From: Pseudomonadota bacterium | Lineage (GTDB): Bacteria; Pseudomonadota; Alphaproteobacteria; Rhizobiales; Devosiaceae | Assembly: GCA_023393475.1 (NCBI GenBank) | Contig: JAEWLC010000037.1 | Coordinates: forward strand, 186,001-250,000 | Reading direction: 5' to 3' | DNA length: 64,000 nucleotides | In this document: one piece after another, positions 16,353-24,976 of the stretch | Numbering within the stretch: the stretch's first letter is position 1 | Layout of the letters: each line of letters begins with the position of its first letter | Notes under the pieces: model-generated | What the model was told of the DNA's origin: nothing | What the model saw: the letters and a program-made list of their open reading frames with translations, nothing else | Database searches by the model: none | Program-made: the position numbers and the translations under genes

Positions 16353-17164
16353 GCTGCCCCCTGCCCGATCCGCTCGCCGGTCAGCCGCGGGATCGATGCC
16401 CAGAGCTTGCGCGTATAGTCGTGCTGCGGCGAATGGTAGATCGCCTGCGCCTCGTTGACCTCGACCAGTTCGCCTTCGAGCATGATGCCGATGCGGTCGG
16501 AAACCTGCACCATCAGCGCGAGGTCGTGGGTGATGAACAGCACCGAGAAACCGAGCTCCTGCCTGAGCTTGTGGATGCGCTCGAGGATTTCGCGCTGGAC
16601 GACGACATCGAGCGCCGTGGTCGGCTCGTCCATGATCAGCAGCTTTGGGTTGAGCGCGAGGCAGATGGCGATGACGACGCGCTGCCGCATGCCGCCAGAG
16701 AGCTGGTGCGGATAGGCCGAGAGCCGGTCGGCAGGGATATCGACCAGCGCCAGCAGTTCGGCGGCGCGGGTGCGGGCGGCCTCGCGCGACATGCCGGTAT
16801 GGGTCTTCAGCACGTCGTAGAACTGGCGCTCGACGGTGAGGACCGGGTTCAGCGAATTCATCGCGCTCTGGAACACCATCGCCACCTCGCGCCAGCGCAG
16901 CTCGCGCAGCGCCTTGTCGTCGAGAGCGAGGACATCGCGCCCGTCGAGGAGGATCTGGCTGCCGGTGCGGATCAGCGCGGGTGGACGATGCAGCCGCGGG
17001 ATGGCGAAGGCGATGGTACTCTTGCCGCAGCCGGATTCCCCGGCGAGCCCGAAGAACTCACCCCGCCCGATATCGAAGCTGACGTTCTTGACGGCGTGGA
17101 AGTCGACCTTGGCGCCCACGTAGTCGATGGTGAGGTTGCGGATCGAGAGGACGGGATCGCTCAC
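16349..17164 (-). CDS. ABC transporter ATPase (OppD-like)
   Basis: A 271-residue nucleotide-binding subunit: Walker A GESGCGKST, Q-loop VFQSAMNSLNPVLTV, signature LSGGMRQRVVIAICLAL, Walker B LLIMDEPTTALD and H-loop ITHDLAL. Start is GTG17164 in a GTGA overlap with the upstream permease stop; the longer frame to 17515 is out of register with the permease reading and was discarded. It forms the motor heterodimer with the following ATPase. Confidence 0.9.
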   Translation of the reverse strand: MSDPVLSIRNLTIDYVGAKVDFHAVKNVSFDIGRGEFFGLAGESGCGKSTIAFAIPRLHRPPALIRTGSQILLDGRDVLALDDKALRELRWREVAMVFQSAMNSLNPVLTVERQFYDVLKTHTGMSREAARTRAAELLALVDIPADRLSAYPHQLSGGMRQRVVIAICLALNPKLLIMDEPTTALDVVVQREILERIHKLRQELGFSVLFITHDLALMVQVSDRIGIMLEGELVEVNEAQAIYHSPQHDYTRKLWASIPRLTGERIGQGAA

Positions 17165-18048
17165 AGCTTGCCCTCCCCCTTGCGGATCAGGCCGCCCCAG
17201 CGCACCAGCATGCCGCCGGTCCGGAGCCGCGGGTTGGCGATCTCGTCGATGGCGAAGTTGATCAGCGCCAGCCCGAGGCCGAGCGTCGCCAGTGCGATGC
17301 AGGGCGTCAGCAGGTCCCACCACGCCCCCACCGACAGCGCCGACGAGTTCTGCGCGTTGTAGAGCATGATGCCCCACGAGACGGTGTTGGGGTCGCCCAG
17401 CCCGAGGAACTCGAGCGTCGCCTCGGAAATGACGGCGAAGATGACGCTGCCGATGAAGTTGATGCCGACGATCGAGATGAGATTGGGGAAGATCTCGACG
17501 GCCATGATCCGCCACTGCGGCTCGCCCAGCATCTCGGCCGATTTCACGAAATCTCGCTGCCGGATCGACATGGTCTCGGAGCGGGTGACGCGCACGCCCC
17601 AGGCCCAGGAGGTGAAGCCGAGGATCAGCGCAATCACCAGCGGGCTCGCCTGCCCGATGAAGGCCGCCAGCACCAGGAGCAGCGGCAGGTTGGGGATGAC
17701 GAGGATCATGTTGGTGAAGAAGGTGATGATCTCGTCGACCACCCCGCCCTTATAGCCGGCAATGATGCCGAGAACGGTGCCGATGACGGTGATCAGCAGC
17801 CCCGCGCCGAAGCCGACGGCGAGCGACACCCGCGCCCCGTAGATGAGCCGGGTGAACACGTCGTAGCCGAGCCGCGTCGTGCCGAGCAGGTGATCGGACG
17901 ATGGCGGCTGGTGTGGCCGGCCGACGCGCTGGGTCGGCAGGTAATCGGTGAGGAGCGGCGCGAAAACGGCGACGAGGATGACGATGGCGAGGATCGTCAC
18001 GCCGATCAGCGCCTTCTTGTTGTGCAGCAGCTGGCTGAAAAGGTTCAT
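17161..18048 (-). CDS. Family-5 ABC transporter permease (OppC-like)
   Basis: A 295-residue inner-membrane permease: first helix KALIGVTILAIVILVAVFAPL, the family motif HLLGTTRLGYDVFTRLIYGARVSL, several further helices and the coupling loop (RQRDFVKSAEMLGEPQWRI). The C-terminal tail NPRLRTGG follows the last helix. It is separated from the preceding permease by 3 nt and coupled to the OppD-like gene by a GTGA overlap. Confidence 0.9.
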   Translation of the reverse strand: MNLFSQLLHNKKALIGVTILAIVILVAVFAPLLTDYLPTQRVGRPHQPPSSDHLLGTTRLGYDVFTRLIYGARVSLAVGFGAGLLITVIGTVLGIIAGYKGGVVDEIITFFTNMILVIPNLPLLLVLAAFIGQASPLVIALILGFTSWAWGVRVTRSETMSIRQRDFVKSAEMLGEPQWRIMAVEIFPNLISIVGINFIGSVIFAVISEATLEFLGLGDPNTVSWGIMLYNAQNSSALSVGAWWDLLTPCIALATLGLGLALINFAIDEIANPRLRTGGMLVRWGGLIRKGEGKL

Positions 18049-18051
18049 GCG

Positions 18052-19029
18052 TCAGGCCCGCTTCAGCCGCGGATCGAGCAGCACGTAGCTCAGGTCGACG
18101 ACGAAATTCGCTGTGAGCATCGCCGCCGTCATGATGAGCAGCGCGCCCTGGATCACCGGATAGTCGCGCGCGATGATCGCCTGGTAGAGCGTGTTGCCCA
18201 TGCCCGGATAGTTGAACACCACCTCGGTGACGAGCGAGCCGCCGAGCACCGCGCCGAGCGAAATGGCGAGTGCCGAAACCGTCGGCAGCAATGCGTTGCG
18301 CGCCGCATACCAGAGCATCACGCCGCCATCGGACAGGCCCTTGGCCCGGCCCATGACGATGTAGTCCTCACCAAGCAGGTTGATCATGTTGTTGCGCATG
18401 GTGACGGCAAAGCCGCCGGTCAGCACCAGCACCATGGTCAGCATCGGCAGCGTGCCGTGGTAGAGCACGCTCGAAATGTAGGTCCAGTTCCAGCCCGGAT
18501 CGAGCATGGGGTTGGCGGCATAGCCGTTGGGGAACCAGCCCAGCGTGTAGCCGAAGGCGAAGAGCGTGATCAGCGACACCACCACCGCCGGCACCGAGCT
18601 CGAAAAGATCGCCGACAGCGAAACGATGGTGTCGAACAGCGTCCCCCGCCGCCACGCCGCCATCACCCCGAGGAAGGTGCCGAGGGTGAAAGCCACCAGC
18701 GTCGCGATGCCGACGAGGCCAAGGGTCCAGATCAGCGCCCGGCCCAGCAGTTCGGTGACCGGCAGCGGGAAGAAGCGGACCGAACGGCCGAGATCGCCGG
18801 TGAACACGCTCTTCAAATAGGCGAGATACTGCTCGCCGATCGGCGCGTCGATGAAGCCGAAGGTCAGCTTCAGCGCGTTGAGGTTCTCGAGCGACAGGTC
18901 CGAGCCCGCCCCCGCGAACATCTTCTGGATCGGATCACCCGGCATCAGGCGCGGCAGGAAGAAGTTGATCGTCGCCGCGGCGACAAAGGCCGCCAGGTAG
19001 AATGCAAGGCGCCGGAGCAGAAAGGCCAT
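18052..19029 (-). CDS. Family-5 ABC transporter permease (OppB-like)
   Basis: A 325-residue permease with the N-terminal membrane helix (RRLAFYLAAFVAAATINFFL), the RLMPGDPIQKMF motif typical of OppB/DppB, six predicted helices and the coupling loop (EDYIVMGRAKGLSDGGVMLWY). The C-terminal DPRLKRA tail is also characteristic. It follows the binding-protein gene by about 60 nt that contain a stable hairpin. Confidence 0.9.
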   Translation of the reverse strand: MAFLLRRLAFYLAAFVAAATINFFLPRLMPGDPIQKMFAGAGSDLSLENLNALKLTFGFIDAPIGEQYLAYLKSVFTGDLGRSVRFFPLPVTELLGRALIWTLGLVGIATLVAFTLGTFLGVMAAWRRGTLFDTIVSLSAIFSSSVPAVVVSLITLFAFGYTLGWFPNGYAANPMLDPGWNWTYISSVLYHGTLPMLTMVLVLTGGFAVTMRNNMINLLGEDYIVMGRAKGLSDGGVMLWYAARNALLPTVSALAISLGAVLGGSLVTEVVFNYPGMGNTLYQAIIARDYPVIQGALLIMTAAMLTANFVVDLSYVLLDPRLKRA

Positions 19030-19055
19030 CGATGCGTCTGTTCCCGCTTGGTGGG

Positions 19056-19081
19056 GGCGAGGACGCCGGAGCGCCCTCGCC
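19056..19081 (-). terminator. GC-rich hairpin between binding-protein and permease genes
   Basis: On the minus strand GGCGAGGGCGC pairs with GCGTCCTCGCC (one G-U wobble) around a 4-nt loop. It starts 9 nt after the binding-protein stop, with no U-tract. Likely protects the binding-protein mRNA or attenuates read-through to the permeases. Confidence 0.6.
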
Positions 19082-19090
19082 TGTGTTCGA

Positions 19091-20746
19091 CTACTGCGCG
19101 ACCGGCCGCAGGGCCAGCAGCTGGATCAGCCTGCCCGGATTGGCGTTCGACACCACTGGCGACGTGATCTGGTTGTCGGCATTGGCCCAGCCGGTAAAGC
19201 GCTTGGTGCTGTACTGGTAGAAGGACGGGCTGTTGTAGACCGGGATGATCGGCTGGGCCTCGGCCACCTTGAGCTGGATGGCATCCATGATCGCCTTCTG
19301 CTCGGCCGGGTCCTTCACCTGGGTGTACTTGTTCAGCATCTCCACCACTTCCGGATCGGTCCAGCGCTGCGCCGAAGTACGGCTCTTGCCGAAATCGGCC
19401 GGGTTGAACGAGCGGATGTAGGGGAAGTAGGGGTTCGCCGCCGAAGCGATGGCGTTGAGCGACACCGAGTACTTGGCATCGATCAGGTCGGAGGCCCAGA
19501 CCGACTCCTCGGGCGTCGACATCTTGGCGTTGAGCCCCGCCGCCTTCAGCGACTCGAGCGTGATCTGCACGGCGTCGATCCAGTCGGTCCAGCCGTTCGG
19601 GATCTCGATATCGAGGGCGATCGGCGTGCCATCCGGGTTGTCGCGGAAGCCGTCGCCATCCGCATCCTTGTAGCCCGACTCATCGAGCAGCGCCTTGGCG
19701 CCCTCGAGGTCGAACTTGCCATACTTGCCGAACTTCTTGGCCACCTCAGGGTTGGCGAAGGCGGCGTAGAACTGGCCCAGCATGGACGGATCTTCGTTGA
19801 TCACCGGATAGCCGTAACCGGCGATGTCGATGATCGACTGCCGGTCGACCAGCATGGATACGGCGCGGCGGAAGTTGACGTCGTTGAACGCCTTCTTGGC
19901 GTTCTCGTCCGGGTTCTCGAGGTTGAGCGTGTAGGCCACGATGCTCGAAGGCAGGAACCAGTAGTGGTTGTGCTCCGGGTCCTTGGCGACGAACGTGTTG
20001 TCGATGTCGGGCACGAAGCTCGTCGCCCAGTCGAGCGTGCCGTCGACCAGCGCCGCCAGCACCTGCGGATTGTCCGCCAGCTGCGGCATGCGGATGCAAT
20101 CGACATGCAGGCTCGCAGCGTCCCAGTAGTTCGGGTTGCGGCACTGCTCGTAGACCTGCGGCGTGAACCGGGTGATCTCGGTCATCGGGCCGGAGCCGAC
20201 CGGGTTCTCGTTGGCGAAGGTCACCGGGTCGGCGATGTCCTTCCAGATGTGCTCGGGCACGATCGGCATGGCGACGATGGTGGTCGCGACCAGCGAATTG
20301 GGCTGCTTGAGGTTGAAGCGCACGGTGCGCTCGTCGAACTTTTCGACCGACTCCATCAGCTGCGACACCGAGTTGAAATCGAGCGCCGGGAACTTCGTGA
20401 GGTAGTCGTAGGTGAAGACAACGTCGTCGACGGTCAGCGGCTCGCCGTCGGACCACTTGAGCCCGTCGCGCAGCGTGAAGCTGATCGAGCTGAGGTCGTC
20501 GGCCAGTTCGTGGCTCTCGGCCAGCCGGTACTCCCACTTCGCCCCGGCGAGGCGATTGAAGATCGCCAGCGGCTCGTAGATGAAGTCCTTGGTCGTCGCG
20601 CGCGCCGACGTCTGGTTGAACGGATTGAAGTTGCGCACATAGGTGGTGGTCTGCTCGGAACTGAGGGTCAGTACCGATTGCGCCGTGGCTGGCGCCGTCA
20701 GCGCCAGGGCCAGGGCGGCGCTCGCAATCAACCTGCTCTTCAACAC
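19091..20746 (-). CDS. Family-5 solute-binding protein, candidate amino-sugar/oligosaccharide binder
   Basis: A 551-residue periplasmic protein with Sec signal peptide ending ATAQ-SVLTL. The SBP_bac_5 fold is shown by LRDGLKWSDGEPLTVDDVVFTYDYL and FNDVNFRRAVSMLVDRQ. A calcium-loop-like segment YKDADGDGFRDNPDGT is present. The style (NFNPFNQTSARATTKDFIYEPL) recalls the subgroup that binds chito- and cello-oligosaccharides rather than peptides; this is a resemblance from memory. GTG20746 has AGAGGAGA about 6 nt upstream. It follows nagZ by 31 nt on the same strand, which supports an amino-sugar or muropeptide ligand. Confidence 0.87.
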   Translation of the reverse strand: MLKSRLIASAALALALTAPATAQSVLTLSSEQTTTYVRNFNPFNQTSARATTKDFIYEPLAIFNRLAGAKWEYRLAESHELADDLSSISFTLRDGLKWSDGEPLTVDDVVFTYDYLTKFPALDFNSVSQLMESVEKFDERTVRFNLKQPNSLVATTIVAMPIVPEHIWKDIADPVTFANENPVGSGPMTEITRFTPQVYEQCRNPNYWDAASLHVDCIRMPQLADNPQVLAALVDGTLDWATSFVPDIDNTFVAKDPEHNHYWFLPSSIVAYTLNLENPDENAKKAFNDVNFRRAVSMLVDRQSIIDIAGYGYPVINEDPSMLGQFYAAFANPEVAKKFGKYGKFDLEGAKALLDESGYKDADGDGFRDNPDGTPIALDIEIPNGWTDWIDAVQITLESLKAAGLNAKMSTPEESVWASDLIDAKYSVSLNAIASAANPYFPYIRSFNPADFGKSRTSAQRWTDPEVVEMLNKYTQVKDPAEQKAIMDAIQLKVAEAQPIIPVYNSPSFYQYSTKRFTGWANADNQITSPVVSNANPGRLIQLLALRPVAQ

Positions 20747-20777
20747 TTCGAGTCTCCTCTTTTGAAACCGGCCCGCC

Positions 20778-21800
20778 TCAGGCGAGGCCGTTCTCCTCGA
20801 AAATCCGTTCGACTTCGGCATGGAGTGCCGCAGCGTCGATGCGGAGGCTAGCGCGTTTGCGCTCCCCGCGCTTGATTCGTTCCAGCGTTTCCGCCGTTAG
20901 TGGACGGGCACCGCTGGCGGCCGCCTCGCTGGCCGGCAGACCACCCTGCGTCAGCAGCGCGATATCGCATCCCGCTGCCAGCGCCGAGGTCACCCGCTCG
21001 GACGGCGTGCCTTTCAGCGCCTCCATGCTGAGGCAATCGGTGATCAGCACGCCATCGTAGCCGATGTCGTTGCGAATGAGATCGTAGAGCAGTGGCGAGA
21101 CAGAGGCAGCGCGATCGGGATCGACCTGCGTGAAGATCAGATGCGCCACCATCGCCCACGGCGCGTCGCGCAGGGCGACGAACGGCTGGAAGTCGGTGGC
21201 GCGCAGATCGGCGAGCGAGGCATCGACCACCGGGCAATCGAAATGCGGATCGACCGAGACGCGCCCATAGCCGGGGATGTGCTTGACGATCGGCAGCGTG
21301 CCGACTTCCAGCATGCCCTCGATCACTTCGCGCGCCAGCGTGACCACCAGCTCCGGATCGTCACCGAACGCGCGGTCGCCGATCACGTCATGCGTGCCCT
21401 TGCGGGCGAGGTCGACGACCGGCGTCGTGCCGCTGTCGATGGTGAGGTCGGCCATGACGGCGCCCATGGCGCGGCTCGAGAGCCGCAAGGCGCGCTTGCC
21501 AAGTTCGAGGTCCTTCCGGGCCAGCGCGCCGAACGAGCCGAGGCTGCGGAAACTCGGGAAATTGCCGTTGTTGAGCCGTTGGACGCGCCCGCCTTCCTGG
21601 TCGATGAAGATCGGCGCGTCGGGCCGGCCGAGCGTTTCGCGGATCTCGGCGCAGAGCCGGAGCACCTGCTCGCGCGCGTCGATATTGCGCCGGAAGAGGA
21701 ACAGCCCGTAGGGGTTCGCGTCCTTGAGGAAGGCAATCTCGTCCGCCGTAAGTGCGAAGCCTTCGACGCCGACGAACAGGGCGAGGGGCGTGCCGGACAT
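20778..21800 (-). CDS. nagZ: Beta-N-acetylglucosaminidase of glycoside hydrolase family 3
   Basis: A 340-residue cytoplasmic GH3 enzyme, close to the usual NagZ length. Recognisable blocks: FIDQEGGRVQRLN, KHIPGYGRVSVDPHFDCP (the NagZ His-containing loop, normally KHFPGHG..DSH) and VLITDCLSMEAL with the nucleophile Asp. NagZ removes GlcNAc from GlcNAc-anhydroMurNAc and related cytoplasmic muropeptides. The loop varies (HIPGYG instead of HFPGHG) but keeps the Asp-x-His element. No signal peptide is present, so its substrate must be imported. It starts one base after the GNAT stop and is followed closely by the importer genes. Confidence 0.88.
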   Translation of the reverse strand: MSGTPLALFVGVEGFALTADEIAFLKDANPYGLFLFRRNIDAREQVLRLCAEIRETLGRPDAPIFIDQEGGRVQRLNNGNFPSFRSLGSFGALARKDLELGKRALRLSSRAMGAVMADLTIDSGTTPVVDLARKGTHDVIGDRAFGDDPELVVTLAREVIEGMLEVGTLPIVKHIPGYGRVSVDPHFDCPVVDASLADLRATDFQPFVALRDAPWAMVAHLIFTQVDPDRAASVSPLLYDLIRNDIGYDGVLITDCLSMEALKGTPSERVTSALAAGCDIALLTQGGLPASEAAASGARPLTAETLERIKRGERKRASLRIDAAALHAEVERIFEENGLA

Positions 21801-22289
21801 CTACGCCCCCTGCCCTGGCTGGACCCGAAGCAGGCCCTGGTACACGTCCTCGCCCTTGTCGGCCGCGATCGGCACAGCCCCGACCGCGTTGGCGTAAAAC
21901 TCGACCGGGCCGACCCCGCCGATGACGGCATAGCCGTAGCCCTGCGCCTTCATGGCGGCGAGCGCGTGATAGAGCAGCGCCGCGCCGATGCCCTTGCCGC
22001 GCTGGCTTTCGGCGACGCCCGTCGGACCGAAAAAGCCCCGCGCGGTGGCGTCGTAGCAGGCGAAGCCGACGACTTCGCCCTCGACGATGGCGACGAGGCA
22101 GCCGGGCGGCTGGTGCGACATCGCCACGGTCAGCTCGCTCACCCAGTATTCGCTGAAATGCCGGCGCACCCAGTCCTGGACGATGTGCAGCTCGGGCGGC
22201 AGCGCGACGCGGATGGTCGCTTCGACGCCTTCGACGCGCGCGGCCAGCTCGGCCATGCGTCGGGAATAGAGATTTACGAGAAGGTCCAT
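21801..22289 (-). CDS. GNAT-family N-acetyltransferase
   Basis: A 162-residue acetyl-CoA-dependent acetyltransferase: GEVVGFACYDATARGFFGPTGV is the central beta strand region, and the acetyl-CoA pyrophosphate loop reads ESQRGKGIGAALL (R/Q-x-x-G-x-G/A). The N-terminal half is unusual and not assignable to a named subfamily. It sits between anmK and nagZ on the same strand with no gap to nagZ, so an amino-sugar or muropeptide-derived amine is a plausible acceptor. The context supports this, the sequence itself does not prove it. Confidence 0.82.
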   Translation of the reverse strand: MDLLVNLYSRRMAELAARVEGVEATIRVALPPELHIVQDWVRRHFSEYWVSELTVAMSHQPPGCLVAIVEGEVVGFACYDATARGFFGPTGVAESQRGKGIGAALLYHALAAMKAQGYGYAVIGGVGPVEFYANAVGAVPIAADKGEDVYQGLLRVQPGQGA

Positions 22290-22347
22290 GGCGCGCCGCG
22301 AAGCAGTTGGGTGCCTAGTGATACCGACACGGGACTCCTATGCAACC

Positions 22348-23463
22348 CTAGCCGGCGAGCTTGCCACCGGTGAGCGGCCGTGGCGCCCCGGTGGTCGTGG
22401 GAAAGCTGATCGGCAGGCCGCAAACGACGCGGGCCGCGAGGAACGCGAAGCACTCGGCCTCGATGGCATCGCCGCGCCAGCCCACCGCTTCGGCCGGCAC
22501 CGCCTCGACGCCGGCATAGGTGGCGAGCATCTCCATGATCAGCGGATTGTGCCGCCCGCCGCCACAGACCACCAGCTTCTGCGGCCGTGTCGGCAAGAGG
22601 TCCAGCCCCTTGCCGACAGCGGCGGCGGTGAAGGCGGTGAGCGTCGCGGCCCCCGTCGCGGGATCGAGGCCATCGGCCATGGCCGAGGTGAAGTCGAACC
22701 GGTCGAGCGATTTCGGCGGCGGAGCGGAGAGGTAGTGGTGCTCGAGGAGCTGCTGCAGGCGCACCTCGTCGACCTTGCCGGTGCGGGCAAACGCGCCGTC
22801 GCGATCCATGTCGCCGAGGCCGTGCGCCTTCATGAAATCGTTGAGCGGCGCATTGGCCGGGCCAGTGTCGAAGGCGATCAGCGTCTCGCCCCCATCCCAG
22901 TAGGTCAGGTTGCCGACGCCGCCGAGGTTGAGCACCGCGACCTCGCCGGCGGTACCGAGCGTGCGCAGCAGCGCCTGGTGGTAGATCGCGGCGAGCGGCG
23001 CCCCCTGCCCGCCGGCACGCACGTCGGCCGAGCGGAAATCGTAGGCGACCTTTACGCCCAGCAGCTCATGCATCAGCTGCCCGTTGCCGAGCTGGCGCGT
23101 GGCCCCGATGCGGCCAGGCTGCGGCGCGCGGTGCAGCACCGACTGGCCGTGAAAACCCACGACCCCGATATCGGACATGCTGAGCCCCGACGCCTCGACA
23201 TGGGCGCGCACGGCGGCGGACTGGGCGCGGGTCAGCGCGTCCTCGGCCTCAGCGAAGATCGCCGGCTCGGGACCCTCAAAATTCCACCTCCGCGCGGCCG
23301 CCAGCGTCTCTTCCAGCAGGTCCCGGATCGATTGCGGATAGGGCGCGAGCGTATAGGGCCCGAACTCGGCCACGCTTTCGCCGTCCGTCCTGAGGATGGC
23401 GACGTCGATATTGCCGTCGAGCACGGTGCCGGTCATCAGGCCTACGGTCCAGATCGGGTCCAT
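22348..23463 (-). CDS. anmK: Anhydro-N-acetylmuramic acid kinase
   Basis: A 371-residue ASKHA-fold kinase matching AnmK throughout: GLMTGTVLDGNIDVAI (family phosphate-1 motif, usually MSGTSxDGxD), GFHGQSVLHRAPQ, NLGGVGNLTYW, AFDTGPANAPLND and VVCGGGRHNPLIM. AnmK hydrolyses the anhydro ring of anhydroMurNAc and phosphorylates it to MurNAc-6-P. MurQ, the next step in Gammaproteobacteria, is not in this window. Four bases separate it from the upstream serine hydrolase gene, so the two are co-transcribed. Confidence 0.92.
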   Translation of the reverse strand: MDPIWTVGLMTGTVLDGNIDVAILRTDGESVAEFGPYTLAPYPQSIRDLLEETLAAARRWNFEGPEPAIFAEAEDALTRAQSAAVRAHVEASGLSMSDIGVVGFHGQSVLHRAPQPGRIGATRQLGNGQLMHELLGVKVAYDFRSADVRAGGQGAPLAAIYHQALLRTLGTAGEVAVLNLGGVGNLTYWDGGETLIAFDTGPANAPLNDFMKAHGLGDMDRDGAFARTGKVDEVRLQQLLEHHYLSAPPPKSLDRFDFTSAMADGLDPATGAATLTAFTAAAVGKGLDLLPTRPQKLVVCGGGRHNPLIMEMLATYAGVEAVPAEAVGWRGDAIEAECFAFLAARVVCGLPISFPTTTGAPRPLTGGKLAG

Positions 23464-23467
23464 GTCT

Positions 23468-24472
23468 TCAGGCTCCGTTGACGAGATCGCCGACGGCGCG
23501 GCGGAGGGCGACGATGCCGCTGTCGAAATGCCGCGTCGGATGCACGCGGTTGGTCAGCAGCGTCCAGGCGCGGCCATTGTCGAAATCGACCCAGAGTCCG
23601 ACACCGGTAAAGCCGGTATGGCCGATGGTGCCGGCCGAGCAGCGGTTCCCGCCCGACCAGTTCTCATAGGGCCGCTCCCAGCCATGCGTGCGATTGCCGC
23701 CCACCGGCGTGCGCATCAGCTCGACCACGCCCGGCGAGATGCCGTCGGCGGAGAGGAGGCTCCGCGCATGGTCGAGTACGGAGGTGACGGTGCCGAACAG
23801 CCCCGCATGCCCCGAGCCCTGCAAGGCGTAGCAGTTCTCGTCGTGAACCTCGCCGCAGATGACCCTGCCGCGCCAGGCGTCCCGCTCCGTCGCGGCGGCA
23901 TTGGCTGGATCGGCCGACCAGGCAAAGCCCGGCCCCGGATCCTGCTGTCGGATCGTCCTGCCGGTGAGCCGTTCGATCGCGATGCCGAGGAGGATATAGT
24001 TGAGGTCGGAATAGACCGCCTGGCCTGCCGGCCACTCGTGCTGGAGCACGAAGGCGCGCAGCAGGTTGGGATCGCACCCGTAGGTGTAGAGTGGAAAGAC
24101 CGCGGGAAACGCCGTCTGGTGCCCGAGGCACTGGCGGAAGGTGACCTTCCGCTCCCACGCGCCATCGGGATTGTACTGGCGAAAATCGGGGATCACCGAG
24201 GTCAGCGGCGCATCGAGGTCGATGCGGCCCTCCTCCGCCAGCGCCAGGATGCGCGGCGTCGTGAAGATCACCTTGGTGAGCGAAGCGAGGTCGAACCACG
24301 TGCCTTCGGTCATCGGACGGCTGTCGGGCACCCGTTGGGCCTCGCCGATGGCGCGCACGGCACGATCGCCGTCGGCCTCAACGACGCCGAGAATACCGCC
24401 GGGTATCCGACCCGCCGCGATGGCCTGCTCGAGGGGAGCGATGGCCCGGTCGAGTATGGATTGGGCGCTCAT
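23468..24472 (-). CDS. Serine hydrolase of the class C beta-lactamase / DD-peptidase family
   Basis: A 334-residue protein with the penicillin-recognising fold: catalytic SxxK at Ser64-Leu-Thr-Lys67 (DLASLTKVIFT), YSD at residues 154-156 in QAVYSDLNYILLG, and an HTG triad (GTIGHTGFTG) replacing KTG. There is no signal peptide, unlike true AmpC or periplasmic DD-peptidases, so it likely acts in the cytoplasm as an esterase or peptidase, perhaps on imported stem peptides or amino-sugar esters. ATG24472 has GGAGG a few bases upstream. It is translationally close to anmK (4-nt gap), which ties it to cell-wall recycling; this is inference from context. Confidence 0.85.
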   Translation of the reverse strand: MSAQSILDRAIAPLEQAIAAGRIPGGILGVVEADGDRAVRAIGEAQRVPDSRPMTEGTWFDLASLTKVIFTTPRILALAEEGRIDLDAPLTSVIPDFRQYNPDGAWERKVTFRQCLGHQTAFPAVFPLYTYGCDPNLLRAFVLQHEWPAGQAVYSDLNYILLGIAIERLTGRTIRQQDPGPGFAWSADPANAAATERDAWRGRVICGEVHDENCYALQGSGHAGLFGTVTSVLDHARSLLSADGISPGVVELMRTPVGGNRTHGWERPYENWSGGNRCSAGTIGHTGFTGVGLWVDFDNGRAWTLLTNRVHPTRHFDSGIVALRRAVGDLVNGA

Positions 24473-24521
24473 CGTTCCTCCAGAAATGCAGTAAGCCGAG
24501 CCGTCTGATACCACACGCGCG

Positions 24522-24833
24522 TCACGTAACGCGCTCCACGGTCCAGTCGCTGCTGAGCTTGCCGCGCGGCCGTTCGAGGCCTGACTCCGCGTCGGCGGCC
24601 TTGCGCGGACGCAGATGCAGCATCCGGCCGTCATCGAGGCGCACGATGACATGACCCGGCTTGGCGGTGACGACGACGCCCTGGACGCCGGGCTTGTCGG
24701 CGACGGTGAAAGCATCACCCATCATGATCTCGGTCGGGCGACCGATGATGTGCTGTTCGGCGACCAACTGGAACACCGTTGCCGCTTCGATCTTTTCGGC
24801 AATGGTCTGGGCTCGCCACCTGGTCATGCGCAC
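24522..24833 (-). CDS. Conserved-looking small protein of unknown function
   Basis: A 103-residue protein. I do not recognise a family. It has an N-terminal helix (RWRAQTIAEKIEAATVFQLVAEQ) followed by a beta-rich stretch (GVQGVVVTAKPGHVIVRLDDGRMLHLRP) that looks like a small barrel. It is highly charged, with no signal peptide or membrane segment. Start is GTG24833 or ATG24827, both near GGAGA. It lies 49 nt upstream of the serine hydrolase gene on the same strand and could be the first gene of the recycling operon, or a stand-alone gene. Confidence 0.55.
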   Translation of the reverse strand: MRMTRWRAQTIAEKIEAATVFQLVAEQHIIGRPTEIMMGDAFTVADKPGVQGVVVTAKPGHVIVRLDDGRMLHLRPRKAADAESGLERPRGKLSSDWTVERVT

Positions 24834-24939
24834 CGGTCTCCGGCCGAGCCTCGGCCGTCAAAGCTCGACTCGGTCGGGCCACCCTACAGGGTGCCGGCAT
24901 GCGGTGGTCAATATAGTGATGTGTGGGGACGAGGATGGT

Positions 24940-24964
24940 GGGACCGGGCAACTTGCCCGGTCCC
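24940..24964 (-). terminator. GC-rich hairpin after a binding-protein gene
   Basis: GGGACCGGGC (24940-24949) and GCCCGGTCCC (24955-24964) form perfect 10-bp arms around a 5-nt loop, 12 nt after the stop of the minus-strand binding protein. There is no U-tract. It separates this monocistronic gene from the small protein gene downstream. Confidence 0.6.
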
Positions 24965-24976
24965 GTAGACCTGGTT

